A program made the position numbers and the translations under genes. From Typhlomys cinereus (lineage: Eukaryota > Chordata > Mammalia > Rodentia > Platacanthomyidae), in the NCBI GenBank assembly GCA_023101885.1, contig JALPQD010000075.1:3030930-3094929 (forward strand): a stretch of DNA of 64,000 bases. Direction: 5' to 3'. Of the stretch, positions 12,205-25,237 are shown in pieces. The notes under the pieces are model-generated. The model was not told the DNA's origin. It saw only the letters and a list, made by a program, of their open reading frames with translations, and did not search any database. Within the stretch, counting starts at the first letter, position 1; each line of letters starts with the position of its first letter.

Positions 12205-12375
12205 GTGTGCCCGCATTTTATTTATGTGAGAGAGAGAGACTGTGCATAGGGACACCTGCCGTGGTCACAGGAGGAGGTCAGAGGGCAACTTTCTGAAGCC
12301 AGTGCTTTCCTTTGTGTGCTTCTAGGGATTGAACTCGGGTCTCCAGGTTTGCAAGCTGTGCCTTTCCTACTGAGG
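12205..12375 (-). repeat. B2/B3-like SINE
   Basis: Reverse element: gagagagagactgtgcatag, ggaggaggtcagagggcaac, then gattgaactcgggtctccagg (reverse of the B-box region). Confidence 0.6.
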
Positions 12376-13097
12376 TGTCTCTGTTTTTACCTTCCACAAC
12401 TGACCCCAGAAGACCAAACATCAGTACACACTGTCTCTCGGACACCAATCCTCTTTGGCTCTAGAACGTGGCAGACAGGCTCCCTTGTTCACCAGGGGGC
12501 TGGCGAGAGAATCTTCTGGAATCAGTGTCCGCTTATGCTGCCTTTAGCTCCTGGTGCTAGCTCTTTGCAGGGCCTTCTTTCTAGGTGGATGGTGCGGACT
12601 GGCCTCTAGAGGTCTTCTACCGGGCCCAGTGTGGCTCCCGTTTGTGGGGACTCAGATGCAGCCTCCTGAACGGTAGGGTTGCCAGGGAGGATTCCCGCGG
12701 ATTCTTGGAGATTTTGGTTGTATGAGCGGATTCAATTACGCTGGCATTTCTTTGGGCCATTTTTATTTTCTTTCATGCCTGATATTTTATTTTGCTAGGT
12801 TTTCCCCCCTAGAATAAAGGCACATTCAATAATAAGAATTCTCTAGTATCCAATACAAAATGATACTGCTTGTCAGTTTGAAGAAAAAGCAAATTGTCTG
12901 CGTAGTGTGTTGGGATTTCCTCTTCCTTTTTTTTTAAAGGGTAAAAAAAAAGCAGCTTAGAGAAAATCCTTGAATGTAGTCTCCTGATTGAAAAAAATAT
13001 TAGTGGATTCCACTGCTTTATTTTCTTAAAGTAACAGTTTCTCTCGCTCACCAGAGGCCTCTGCTTCCCTTTCCTGCTCTGGCCTCCTTCTTGGGGT
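12376..13097. other. AT-rich single-copy intron sequence
   Basis: 12700-13020 is AT-rich with T and A runs near 12928-12952. No gene was recognised. Confidence 0.4.
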
Positions 13098-13320
13098 CAG
13101 TGCCCCGAACTTCAGGGTGGTGCTGTCACACCCCTGAGGGCAGCCGCTGCCCATGTCTCTGAGGAGACAGACAGCACAGGTGGGTTGCACGGAGACGGGT
13201 TTTGAACTGGAGACCGTCTTCCTCGGAAGCGCCTTTGGTGGCAACAGGAAGTCACGAGGTACAGTTAACACAGCTATGAAACCCCAAGGCAGATAAACTC
13301 TTGGTACAGAGCAGAGATGC
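13098..13320. repeat. Unassigned interspersed repeat, copy B
   Basis: Diverged relative of 11740-11945, same orientation, about 1.35 kb away. Confidence 0.65.
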
Positions 13321-13609
13321 AAATGTACATACTTGTCCGTTCTGCTGTTGAAACATAGGACTAAAAATGCTCCCAGGGCAGAATTATTTTAGGGTTTATA
13401 AAATCGGGAAAAGTCGACAATATGGGCTTGGAAAGAGTCTTGTCTGTCCTCGAGCTCAGTTCTCTGTCCTGGGCCAGGCCATCATTTCCGTGAGGCCTCC
13501 ACGGTGAGCTTGCTACTGTCACACAGGGTTCCTTACACCTTGTCCCCGTTGTCCACGGAGATGGCATCCTCAAGCTAGTATGTAGCATCCTGTCGCTGTT
13601 TGCGAGAGC

Positions 13610-13985
13610 TTCTTTCATGGCACTGTGGTCACAGTCCTTGGTAGAATCACTTGAAGGAGGAAGGGCTATTTCAGCTCAGTGGGTTTCAGAGGGTTTCAGT
13701 CAGCTGAGACCCTGGAGACCATCATGGTGGAAGGCATGGGGCAGCAGCTTAGTGCATGGCACAGGAGTGTGTGGTGGAGACTGCTCACAGGAATCGGGGG
13801 TGGGTATAACCCCTGAAGCCCTGCCCTTTGAAACCAACGTCTGCCAGGTAGGCACCACCTCCTGAAGGCTCTCCACCTTTCCAAAATAGCACCACGAGCT
13901 GGATACCAGAGGGTCAAACATGAGATCTTGGGAGAGTTCAGATTCAAACCATTAACACCATTCCACCGCCGCCAGCCGGCCAACA
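13610..13985 (+). repeat. Rodent interspersed repeat, probably L1-derived 3' part
   Basis: Contains ggaagggctatttcagctcag, catcatggtggaaggca and a terminal gattcaaaccatta, parallel to the 14862-15245 and 47715-48060 copies. This matches a common mouse repeat; I believe it is L1-related but cannot confirm it. Confidence 0.5.
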
Positions 13986-14392
13986 GTTTTTCCATCTCCA
14001 TGCGGCTTATTTATGCAGTCACTGCAAGTGTGGATGCGCTTTGCCCTTGTTTATCAGAGTGAGTGACAAATTTTAAAGGTTAAAAATAAGAGTTGGAAGA
14101 ATGCCATTCTAAGCAGATCCATAGGGAAAGAGGTGGAGATCACGTGACCTGGTCCTATCTCCGCTGGACACCTGGGGGAGACCTTAGGTTTGAAGGGAAG
14201 AATTAAATGAAAACATGTGGTGCTAGTTAAGAATGTGGAGTCTTGAGGCTGAAGGTTGTGTAGTTTTTGATGTGTCTGTGTGTGTATTGTAATATACAAG
14301 GTTTTTGTCTTTCATAGGTTTTACTTTGACCCATCTTTAGACGAGCATCACAAATGGGAGGAATGGATTGCTATAAATAGAACCTTGGTATC
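13986..14392. other. Intron sequence, nothing recognised
   Basis: AT-rich; short GT tract at about 14272-14285. Confidence 0.4.
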
Positions 14393-14580
14393 AGGCCTGT
14401 AAGATTACTCAGCGGGTAAAAGCGCTTGCTGTGCAGGCCCAGTGACTTAAGCTTGATCCCCTGAACCCACATAAAGGTTGGAGGAAAGAACGACCTCCCC
14501 AGAGTTGTCCTTTGACCTCCATATTTGCACTGTGGGTATGTGTTCACTGTTTCTGTCTCTGTCTCTCTCTCTGTCAAGGA
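14393..14580 (+). repeat. B3-like SINE
   Basis: taagattactcagcgggtaaaagcgcttgctgtgcagg (A-box region), then cttgatcccctgaacccacataa and gttgtcctttgacctccat. It ends in a pyrimidine (TCTC) tract. Confidence 0.7.
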
Positions 14581-14861
14581 AAACAAAACACCCCAGATAC
14601 CTGTGAGCTTCCCCCGTGGCTGTGGGTTCCTGTGGGTGCTGCTTTAGACCGATGTTTCATCTTCAGAATCCTGCCGTCCTGTCCGCAGGTGGGCCTCCTG
14701 GGCTACTCACATGCCCTTTCCCAGAGCATCAGATGGCCCAGACTCGTTGGATTTTTCTCTCTGGATCATGGGACTTTGGACTTACATTACTCTGGGGTCT
14801 GTTGGTATAGATACTACTTGGTACCACAGAACAGTCTGGGACGGGGGCTGTAGGGACACTG

Positions 14862-15245
14862 GAGTGGCAGCCATGTTTCACCCCGTTACTCTTCTCTGTT
14901 GCTGTGAAACACCGGTCATAGTCAAGCAACTTAGGGGAGAAAAGGAGATTTATTCGGCTTCTGGTTCCAGAGGGGAGATACAGTCCATTGTGCTGGAAGA
15001 GGCATAGCTGGCCGCAGACCCTGAGGTGGTTTAGGTCACATTCATCTTGAAGGCTGAGAGCTCAAACTGCAAACTTCAGGAGCAGGCTGACTGAAGGTGG
15101 GCAGGGCTAACCACCTCAAAGCCCCCCACCCCCCAATGCCTTCAGCAAGGCTCCAGGTGTCATGACCTTCCCAAACACTGACATCAGCCAAGGATTCAGA
15201 CACATGAGCCTGTGGGGGACACTCGCATTCAAACCATGACAACCT
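14862..15245 (+). repeat. Rodent interspersed repeat, probably L1-derived 3' part
   Basis: Best preserved of four copies: ctctgttgctgtgaaacaccgg, gagatttattcggcttctgg and a terminal cattcaaaccatgac. Same orientation as 13610-13985. Confidence 0.6.
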
Positions 15246-16740
15246 CCCTCCCATTTGATCAGTTTTTCCCTATTCTAGTCCCTCTTCAGCATGTACTGTA
15301 GAACACTCTCCTCCGAGTTTAACAGCCATTAATCAGAGCAGCTGAGACTACCCCCATCCAAAAAACTAGGCCTATTTGCGTGTTTCCTTGTTGGAGGTAG
15401 TGGGGAAGGTCGTCAGCTGTCCCTTCCTCCCGGTCTCTGCCAGCCGTATGTGATTGTACCCTGCTATACCTGGTCTCCTGGTCTTGGGGCGAGACTTTAT
15501 AGAGGAAGAAGGTTAGCTGGAGTAGGGACTGTCTCTGTGCAGTGATGGCGAGTCATTGTCTATGTTGGGGACAGACTTTGTACAACCTCTTCAGCAGTCA
15601 CCCACACTCCTGTCAGTGACCCCTCACCGCGTTCCATTGGTAGTAAGCCCTGTTCATTGGTTTGCTGCATTGCCCTCTCTGAGCGAGCAGTTGGCTTTAC
15701 ATCCCCAGGAAAAAAGTTCATGAATAGCATTTCACCCCTGACGTCCTTATTCTTCCTGCACTCACCTCTGCTTGTCAGTTCCTGCTATCAGGGCCACTGC
15801 AGGAGGGTCCTCTGAGCCTCCTGCTGCTCTTCATGGTGGGGGTTAGGGTCCCCCGAGCACCAGTGCGTCTGTCCCTTGTCACCCATCTTCACAGTCGAGT
15901 CAGCCTCTGCTGGCGCTCAGGACAAGGTCTTGCACTGGGGCCTCCAAGAATTTTGCTCACCAAGTGTGGCACCCCCATTCCCCTAGCCCTTCCCATGCTG
16001 AGCCTGAGAATCTGGTCCAGAACCAGAGTCCAGTCTTGCCTTCTGGGCCACACCCTGCTGCACCCCCACCTTGCTTCTGGCTACCCACTCATCCCTGAGT
16101 TGCACTGTAGCCTATGCCCCAGGCTGCACCCCATCCCCCGCCATGAGCGTGTGCCCTCATTAGTTGCTGCCCTCCGTGGACGGGGATTCCCGTCTTTCTG
16201 ACTTTCCAGAACCTTTGGAGTCTGTCTTCCCCCATCACTGTTTCATGTTGCTTCTCTGCAGGATCTGGGATGCAGGCAGGCAGGCTCCGCCTGCTCTGCG
16301 GCCGCTGCTGTGTGCCGGGGCCCATAGTTTGCACTGGCTTTCCTGGGGCTCCTTGCTCCTGTCTTCTGTCTGTCCAACCAGGTCTCTCCCAAGGTCTCCA
16401 CCCATCTCTAATCTATTTCTAATCTTGTTAATTTCTCTGTACTACTCAGTATTGGTAGGCAGCCTCTGCAGTTTATGATTGACTTTAAGGTGATCAGCCA
16501 GTGATGGCATAAACAGCGTTGTGGGTTCCAGATGCAAGGATGTTGGTGTCACAGACACGTTTTGCTGATTGCTAACTGTGTTTCTTGTGACAAATGTGTC
16601 ACTGCTGGGGAGTTGTGTGCTCATCTGTGGTACGGGTATAGCAATGCCTCTCTCAGGGCTGTTTATTATGTGAGACGGTAATGCAATTCCTGGGCCACGG
16701 TAGAGTTTCAGTACATGTCCCACTGCCTTTGTATTGACGC
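15246..16740. other. Single-copy intron sequence
   Basis: C/T-rich and repeat-poor. A 122-codon open frame (15833-16201 +) and a 104-codon one overlap but resemble nothing known. Confidence 0.4.
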
Positions 16741-17200
16741 TGTGGATTGAATGGTGTCCTTCCAAAACTCATCTATAGAGGCCTTAACCTAATGCGTTTT
16801 TGGAGATAGAGCTTTTTGAGATAAGGTTAATTGATGTCATATGGATGGGCCATAATTTGGTTGAATTAGTGGCCTTGTAAGAAGAGAAAGGGAAGATTGG
16901 TTTCTTTATAGAATGGGGGAAAAGGGAAGGATTCCCTTCTGTGTGTGCTCCTGCACACGTACTTGTGTTCCCCTCACACGCACCCAGGAGAGGCCAGGTG
17001 AGGACGCAGCGAGAGGGTGACCGCTTTCATGCCAGGAAGTGTGTCCTCGCCAGCAGGCAAGTCTGTCAGCGTCTTCATCTTGAACTTAGAAATTTCTATT
17101 GTGTGAATTGCTACCCAGCCTGTGGATTTCATCCTGTTAACCTGTTCATTAGTTAACCTGAGCACACGAATACAGCACCTTTGTCCTAGGTAGATGCAGT
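16741..17200 (+). repeat. Ancient interspersed repeat remnant
   Basis: gaatggtgtccttccaaaactcat, gtggccttgtaagaagagaaag, then gcgagagggtgacc and ccaggaagtgtgtcctcgccagc follow a familiar old mammalian repeat. I cannot assign the family securely. Confidence 0.5.
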
Positions 17201-20200
17201 TTGTTGAGCCAATGTTAACTGTCTTGGTTAATTTTACATGTCTATAACCTCTCAGTTCTCATAACCACTTTGGCGGATCGGTTGCATTAAGTTGCCGAGG
17301 TCCCCAGCGCCTAGCAGTGCCAGGATCAGAGCTGTGACTTCAGCCTTTGTGGAAATGGCACTTCCTGGTGTCATGCAGTGCCTGCCTCCGTGACTTCCAT
17401 GACCACCCTGATGGATGAGAGGCCGCGTGTCTCTGACTCCAGCGCCATTGCTTTCCACAGGGAGCAGGTGATTCACGGTCAGCGCCAAGAGATGCCTTAT
17501 ATATTTTATCTCTGGTGGCGCACAGCAAGCATTATGTTCACAGGAAACAATTAAAACATAATTTGGACTTGGTTATTTTTCCCCAGACACTTTAGATCAC
17601 CTACATTTCGGTGAAGGATGAGATGTGTGGCTCACCCACCCCACCCCGCATGTGTTTTCTCCGGGCTGCTCTTCTGCAGCCAGGGCGCTGCTGTGCCGTA
17701 CGCTTGCTGAGCTGAGGATCCGGGCCGGGGTTGACGCCTGGAAGCCTGGGGTGTGCATCGGGCTTCTGTTGGAGACTCAGTCTGGGCTAGCGGCCTTTGA
17801 GCAAATAACTATCTTGACATGCTGACTGTGTCTTGTCCTTCCTTCTCTGATTTCTTCTAGTATGAGTTAAGTTTAAGAGGTTAGAGAGGATACTAGTCAC
17901 CTCCGTTGCTGTTTTCTTTATGCCTCAACTTTTGTTATTCAGGGAGCAATTCTCTTATCCTTCAGGTGACTTGACTAGCAATTACCCCTCCTTTTTTTTT
18001 CTTTTTCTTTTTCCCTCAGAAGTTAATGACGTTGGACCTATGAAAAAGATTGGCCATGAGGAGTCTCAACTTCAGATGATGGGGCTTTTAGCTGTTAGAC
18101 TCTGTATGTAAACATTGGCTGACGTTCCTAAGAAACATGGCTTATATTTTATATTGCACTTCCTTTAAATAAAGATTCCCACAAGACGTATAAGGTAGAT
18201 TGCAAACAGACCACTGACAACAGATAAACCCCATAAAGAGAGAGGAAGAAAAAATATTCCAGATTCTTAAAACTAATCTATTTGTTGGAATCGAGTGCCC
18301 TGATAGCTGAGGTGAAAATGGCAAGCCAAGAGGTTATACAATTCTGCTTTCCTGGCAGGTGCTAGTTCAGGAAGAGAGCAAATTCTTGTGTAGCGGTTTC
18401 TAGACAGAATTCACTGAAGGGCTGTTTTTTCCACAGAACATAAAACTACATACTTTACCATCTAGTAGCTGCAGTCCAGGAAGCGATAGACTCCACACTT
18501 CCTGCCTTTGGTCCTTCTCCACCCATGACAGTAGCATCTCACCCCTAGAGTGCTCCTCAGTGCTCCATGGTCCCTCATCTGACTATCAGTGTCCTTCATA
18601 TTCAAGCACTGGTGCACAGGAGGGCAAATTGACTCCCCCATGGTTCTGATTGGCAGAACTGGAAAGTTGGGATGGGTTTAGACTTGGAAGGACCTGTCCT
18701 CGAGTGCTGATTCCCCTGCGAGGAGGCAGAGTCTGGTGTGAACCCTGCACAGCCTGTGTCTGTAAAGTGGATCCGTCGGAAAGCTCAGAGAGATGGAATT
18801 CATGTCCAGTCCTGCGCCCCATACCCCTGGCCAGTGCGCCCCTCATTAGCCACAGTGCTTCTCTTCTCTGAGCAGGCTGAGCGAAGAAGCATGTTTGATA
18901 ACCGCGGAGAAGCTCCCAGTGCAGTTCTTTCAGTGCTGGTGACTAAAGAAGTTTCCCTCCCTTATCACCATAGTAGGCTGAAGGGTGCTGCCCCCGGCCT
19001 GTCTCCTGAATTCAGAACTTATTTTGAATAATGTCTTTGTAGACGTAAATAGTGTAAAACAAGGTCACAAGGATGCCTAGTGTCTGCAGAAAGGAGCCAG
19101 GCATAGGATGGAAGCCACGTGACTGGAAGCACAGGTGTGAGCGACAGCCACCTATGGAAACTTGTGGACTGCTGGGGCCACTGGGACCTAGGAAGTGCTG
19201 GGAAGGAGCCCTGTGCCCTGGTTTCAGATTTCTAGTGCACAGGAGAGTAAACATCTGGCCTTAAGCTACTAGCAAAGCTCTAAGAAACTCACCCCTTCCT
19301 TTGCTGTTACACCCACCCTCCCCTTTGCGCTCTCCAAGGCTCGGCTGTCACTCCATAGGTCCGTCTAGAGAAGCCCATGTCTCCGTCTTTCAAGCTGCGT
19401 GTCATGGAAAGAACATGACATTTTTCTTGCTGTTTGGAAAAGCGTAGACACTGACAAGGAGCCCCTCCTCCCAATTCATAGATGAAAGCGCGTGAGTCAC
19501 TTTATATTTTTGTGGGACATATGTTTCGCTGAGACTCCCCGAGGTCTGATTCAGATCTTGGGGAACCTGGCCTCGCAGTGTAATTCACAGATGGCACCAG
19601 CTCCAGCCAGAAAATGAGGCAGGGAAGGGAAGCGACTGGGTGCGTAACACAAAGCTACTCGAGTATTATTAGCAAAAGGGTATTGAGGGGATGGTGGCTG
19701 CTGGAAAGCCTGCCCCCCACTTATCCCGCTTTAGATGGGGAAGGCGCCTTGCCTTCCCTGGGGGAGTCTCCTTACTGTACCTACTCTTGCTCAATTGACT
19801 CCCAGGTTTCATCCACGTTTTCTCTGCTACAAGCACCACCTGCTCTTTCTCAGGCATCAGGCAAGTTATTTCCTATATCTCATATATGGATCTTGGCTCC
19901 CCACAAAGCAAGGGATCGTCCTGTTGGTGTATACACAGGGCGACTGACGGGATATTCTGTCACAGGTCGCAGGCGGAAGCCACCCTGAGCTGGTAGGTGA
20001 GAGAGTCATTAGTGAAGGATGATGGCTTGATGTCCCAACACAGAAGGACATGGATGTGCTTGGGAGGGGAACAGAGGAAGGAGTCAGGAGAGATGGGAAA
20101 GGATGGAAGGCACCTTGCTGGGAAGGGCTTGATTGCTACCAGTCCCAGAAGTTAGGGGTTTGTGTCCACACTCAGGAGCTGTTAAAAGCTCAGGCACGAT

Positions 20201-21230
20201 GAATGGAAGGTGAGAGTCATGCTTGGGCCATCGGGAAGTGGGGCAGGTTGAAGTCCAGGTAGGGACCGCGTGGTTGATTCTCAGCAGCGGGGAGGGGCAG
20301 GTGGTGTCAGGGTTGCCATTGTGATGGTCACTGCTGTCACAGGCTCCTCTGGAAGGGGCATTGAGAGCTGTGGGCTCAACAGAGCAGAAGAATCTAGGAC
20401 TGACTCCACTAGAGGAGGGGCAGCAAATCCACACCATGGGAGGAAGAAGTAGGAGAGTGGGTTTGGTTCAAAGGGCTCTGGGGAAGGATGAGGGGTGCAA
20501 GCTGGCCATGGTGGTCCCCATCACTGAAGGGCCATCTCGAGAAGCCGAGCAGCAGACAGCAGCTATGTGGGCTGCAGGTGCACCAAGGAAAGCTTTGGGA
20601 TGGTCAAGGATCAAGCGAAGGGCTGGGAAGGGCTGGTGGCATTCGTTGAAACACACCTTTCTCGTCCCACCTTAGAACTGCGGCTGCCAGACCAGTTGGA
20701 GTTATGCACACCCTTTGCGTGGCCGAGTGAGTTGGGACAGCGAGCTGTTTGGTCACATATCTGATGTCACGGGAAGTGCTTCATGGAGTTGAAAGCAAAC
20801 CTCTGCTCTTGGGGTGGTAGGAGTAGAAGGATTGAGACGTGAGAACAATTGGTGCTGGAGAGCTTGACAGTGGCAGCTCGCATACTTGGTGACAAGCCGT
20901 TCTGAAGAGGGTTTTTCTCACACTGAGTTTCACTCTAGGCTGGCACACAGAGCTCAGGGCATCCAGGGGCATTTGCAGTGCTAACTTTGAAAGCAGTTCA
21001 GAGGCTGAGGCTGTCCTTGGACATCTCTGGCACACTGCATGAGGAGTGGGTGTCCCCCAACCCATTCCAGGCTAGGACGCAGGGATGTGGTGTGAGGCAC
21101 CTTTCTGACAGGAACAGCAGACACAGGTACGAGGATTTCCTGGGCATTTTGGGCACCACAGAACTGCCTGAGGCTGGTCAGATGTTCTCAGGCTGTTTTT
21201 TGACTCCAACATGGGCAAGCAGTTGAGGCT
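17201..21230. other. Mostly single-copy intron sequence
   Basis: About 4 kb with few recognisable repeats. 17640-17770 is locally richer in CpG. 20090-20460 is purine-rich. No exon, RNA gene or clear transposon was recognised. Confidence 0.4.
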
Positions 21231-21239
21231 TGTTCGTCA

Positions 21240-21470
21240 CCTTTGTTCCACCATCACCCTCCCTGAGGAGAGGGGTATTTTGGCTCACTGTTGGGAGGTG
21301 CAGTCCATGGCTGGTGGACCCCTGCTCACTCACATCGTGCTGAGCCCCATCGCTCCAGAAACGCGTCGAGAGCAAGACCTCACGGAGAGGCAACAAGTGA
21401 AATGAGAGAGGGGTAGAGAGAGAAAGAAAAGGAACCAGGCCCTTCAAGGACAGACCCCCAGCACCTGAAG
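21240..21470 (+). repeat. Rodent interspersed repeat, probably L1-derived, partial
   Basis: gaggagaggggtattttggctcactg and gtgcagtccatggctgg correspond to the middle of the 14862-15245 element. Confidence 0.45.
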
Positions 21471-21495
21471 ACCTCTTCATTAGGCATCACCTCTT

Positions 21496-21746
21496 TTTTT
21501 TAATGTTTTTTTATTATTATTATTTATTCAATTGTGTGCGCGTGTGTGCGTGTGTGTATGTAGAACCACGAATTCGGGAACCACCATGGACGCCCCCACC
21601 TCCTTCTGCCCTGGGATTCACAGGCTCCGCCCTACCAGGACCAGAAGGGCTTCCACCTGGCGTCTATACGTGGGATCTGGGATCCGAACTCAGGACCTTC
21701 CGCCTGCAAGGCGGAGGCTTAACCCCTGAGCCACCTCTCCAGCCCC
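21496..21746 (-). repeat. Young B2-like SINE, copy 2
   Basis: Same structure as copy 1; the tRNA-like head with anticodon-arm-like CCGCC/GGCGG stem is on the right. A 14-bp target-site duplication (aggcatcacctctt) lies at 21482-21495 and 21747-21760. GT/GC microsatellite and (TTA)n tail on the left. Confidence 0.9.
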
Positions 21747-21760
21747 AGGCATCACCTCTT

Positions 21761-22720
21761 AAAGGCCCCCATCTCCCAGTTACTACTTTGGGAACAAGCC
21801 TTCAGCACATGGGCCTTTGGGAGCCAAACTCCTGGAAGCCTTGAGCAGCTGCATGTTCTCCGGAAGTGGGACCCTCCCTGGAGAGAAGAAGCCGAGTCAT
21901 CTGCAGAGGCTGGAGCACGCACGGGCAGGTGGCATCCCAGGATCATCCAGCGGTTCTGGGGTCCCCTCCTAGGGTCTGCAGCGCATTGTGCTCCCCCTGG
22001 TGCCCTGGCGTTGCGTAACTCACAGGCAGTGATTTCGCTTCCTTCCCGAATGCTTGGCCAAACAGCCACGCATTCTTGGGGCATGCTCTTTGCAGCTGAG
22101 TTTAGTTCCTTTACATGGCAAGGTACCTCCCTGCCACCACTCACATTCTGAGCTTCTGGACTGTTGTAGAGTAGGCATGATTCCAGGCATGCGGAAAAGT
22201 GGGCTCCCTTCTTCGCCTGTCTTAGGAGTTTTCTTGGCATTTTCTTCCTTCTGAAAAGGTACACATTGCGCAGCTCTGAGGAAATACGCATGGGAGCGTC
22301 TCTCTTACTTTAAGGAGAAATGACGCGAACACGTGCAGCATGTCTGCTGGGAGTGGAACAGCAGACTGTTGCTTTAAGCATCTCCCAGGATTCCGCTCAG
22401 GCTGTGAGGCATTTCCCCAGACCTCTTCGAGGTGTCCTGTGGGCACCTGAGAGAAGCCTGCAATTCTGGATTTTCTCATGAGCTGGTGGGTAGTATCCCA
22501 AGAGATTTAGAACTGTACCTCCATTCAAATTAGGGCCCATCTTCCTCCTTGGTCTGGAAATCTTCCCTGTTGTTTCATTTGGCTGGAGCAGCCACAAGGA
22601 CACTAACCGTGGTCATTGTACCTAGGATATTATCTTTTCATCATATGTTCAAGTGTTGGAGTTGGTGTTTCCATTTAACATTATAGTTGGGTTTTTTTTT
22701 TTAACCCCTCTCAGTTTCTG
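21761..22720. other. Single-copy intron sequence
   Basis: A 179-codon minus-strand open frame (21752-22291) covers part of it. It shows no family resemblance and is judged non-coding. Confidence 0.4.
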
Positions 22721-22721
22721 T

Positions 22722-23045
22722 TTTTGTTGTTATTGTTTGTTTTGGAGGCAGGGTCTCATGTCTAGCCTCAACTTGCTATGTAACTGATGGTGACTTAAGC
22801 ATTCATTAGTGGTGTGTGTGTATGTATTTTCTTGGGATTTGTTTTTGTTTTTTGAGACAGAGCTTCTCCTTGGTTCTCGGCTCCCCAGATAGGCTAAGAT
22901 GGCTGGCCAGACAGTCAGGGTTCTCCATGTCCCCAGTGCTAGGATTACAAGCATTTACTGTCCGTACTCCCTGACTTTTTACATGGGCTCATGGAACTCA
23001 AGTCCTTGTGCCTGTGCAGCAAGCACTTTATCAAGTGAGTTTTTC
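22722..23045 (-). repeat. Reversed B1 elements and B2-like head
   Basis: ttttggaggcagggtctcatg (about 22740) and gttttttgagacagagcttctcc (about 22846) are two reversed B1 3' ends. agtgctaggattacaagca is the B1 body; acatgggctcatggaactcaagtcc with agcaagcactttatcaagtga is a reversed SINE head. Confidence 0.65.
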
Positions 23046-24654
23046 ACACACTCCCCCCCAACAACAGCATTTATTTGCTCATATATCTGGAGATTGCCAG
23101 GCATAAGATGAAAGTCTCTCTCTCTTGGCCATCTTCCATGTGTCCGTCTGTGTCCTCTGCGTGTCTGTGTCCCTAGGTCCTGTCCTAGTAGAACACAAGT
23201 CATTGGGTTGTAGCCCACCCCAATGACCCCCATTTGATTTTGATTACTTATTTAAGACCCTGTTCTGCAGCGCTAGGGTTCAGGGCTGCCACACAGGAGT
23301 TTGAATGGGGGGAGAAACTCCTCCCACCTGGGGTAGTCTAAGAGTAGCAGGGAGCGGTAGGGTCAGCCTCAGATACTGATGCAAGGCTGTTTGTTTTCTC
23401 TTTCTTTTTTTTATTAAGAAAAAAGCTCAGATACACATAAAATTGTAAGAATGAATCTTCTTGAAAATTCATTTTAAAACTTCAGGGACAAACATGGTCC
23501 CCTATATCACATTGTATGAACACTGTCACACCCAAGAAAATTTAAAGTTGGCTTATATAACGTTTACTATCTAGTCCAGATTCAGATTTTTAGAAGTCCC
23601 CCTCAAAGTCTTTAATAACTTTTGACGCTTTTTTTTTTCAAGATGTAGGCTCTAATGGAGACAGATTTTTCTTTTTAATTGATATTGTTCAATTTGACCT
23701 TGTGCTCTCTGAAGTCGGATCCAAATGCTTATTGAGGTTCAATCTGTGTAGGCAGTTGTCAAGTTGTGCTGGGTCGTCCAGAACCACCTGGCTGTCCCCA
23801 GCTAGTGAGATTTCCCCAGCCTGAGGTGGTGGTGTGAATCTCGTGGGATCTTTTCCTTTTGCAAGGGACGCATGCCCTGTGGGGAGCCCACGTGGCGTTT
23901 CCTGCCCACTGATAAAGGAAATGTGTAGCTGTCATGAATACATCTAAGTAACCCCACTGCAGTCAAGATGGAGGGCGGTTTCATTCCTGTGGCATTTCCT
24001 TAAGCCAGTTTCTCTTTACTGTCCACCCCATAGCCAACCTCAGTAGATTAGTCTTCAGGAATTTCACATTAATGAACTCAGAGTCTAGCATACAGTACCA
24101 GTGAGACACAGGAGTCAGCTCCGCAGTTGAGAATGGAGACTTTGGACATTAATTCTATGGAGAATTAATTAGTTTGAGCAAGTCAGTGGGAAGACCCACT
24201 GGACAGGGAGGGCAGATGAAGAGAGGTGGTCGAGTTTGGTAAACTGGCAAACTAGAAACCTTTTCTCAGATCTTCCTGTGGGTGCGAAGTGACCGGTTCT
24301 TTCAGCTCCTGATGATGGCATGAATTCTATGCCATGCTATGAACTAAAAAGAATCGCCAGCCTGAATAAAGCTCTCTGTTCCCCTAAATTGTCATCTGTA
24401 TCAACAGCAGAGGAGCAGTGAGCACAGACCTGCAAATCTGGCTGCCTTTTCTTGTGGCTTTCTGATGGCGGGAAATGTCCCTGTGTGACCTAGTAGCGTG
24501 TTAACGTCTCTAGTATCGTGTCTCATGAGCAGTCACCTGCAGGTGGATTCTGGACTTTGGTATAAGATACTCTGAAAATCCTTGCATAAGACTCCGTGAG
24601 CATCTCTGACTTCATTTCTCTTGAGTGAGGCCTTAGGCATCAGCTGGATGGCTC
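23046..24654. other. AT-rich intron sequence
   Basis: 23400-23700 is AT-rich and may hold an old L1 remnant, but no clear match is seen. No gene was recognised. Confidence 0.35.
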
Positions 24655-24790
24655 ACGAGAGGTCTGTATCTAAACCTTTAAGAAACTGCCAAACTCTCCC
24701 AAAGTGGTTGGACAGCTTTTTAAAACCAACAATTCATGATTCCTTCACTTCACACCCTGACCAGCGCTGAGCAGTGTCCGCGAAATCATC
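24655..24790. repeat. Possible old L1 fragment
   Basis: aagaaactgccaaactctcccaaagtggttgg resembles a common old L1 3' segment as remembered. Confidence 0.35.
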
Positions 24791-24865
24791 CCTCATATCT
24801 TATTGCTTTGTATGTTTACTTGCCTTAGTCAGTTGTTTGAGTAGTTGTACATTTATAAGTTCTAA

Positions 24866-25150
24866 GGTCTGGGGAGGCGGCTTAGTGGATACGGCATTTA
24901 TGTACAAGCATGAGGACCATAGTTCAGATCCCCAGCACCCTCGTAAACCCCAGACAGCCTGCCTGTGCACTCGGGAGGTGGAAATGGGGAGAGCAGGCTG
25001 GCGCGCTAGACTAGCTGAATCAGTAAGCCGACTCTGTTCAAGTGAGACTGATGCGGGAAGACACCAGATATAGCCTCTGGCCTGTACACACATGTGCATC
25101 CACCTATGCATGCAAGTATGTCTACACACACACAACACACACACATTCTA
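24866..25150 (+). repeat. Old B2-superfamily SINE with CA-rich tail
   Basis: ggtctggggaggcggcttagtgg (A-box), agttcagatccccagcaccc (B-box), agactagctgaatcagtaagc in the body, and a (CA)n end at about 25125-25145. The reversed copy at 28660-28965 is related. Confidence 0.7.
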
Positions 25151-25237
25151 AAGATGCCCAAAATTTATGTGGTGAAATCTGTTTGTTTTTAAATTTTGCT
25201 TGGTTCCATGAAAAGTTGGTCCGTAAATGGAGACTCT

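Noticed and set aside
21752..22291. 179-codon minus-strand open frame
   Set aside because: Begins in unique DNA and ends beside a SINE; no known family, no splice or promoter context, and shorter frames overlap on both strands.
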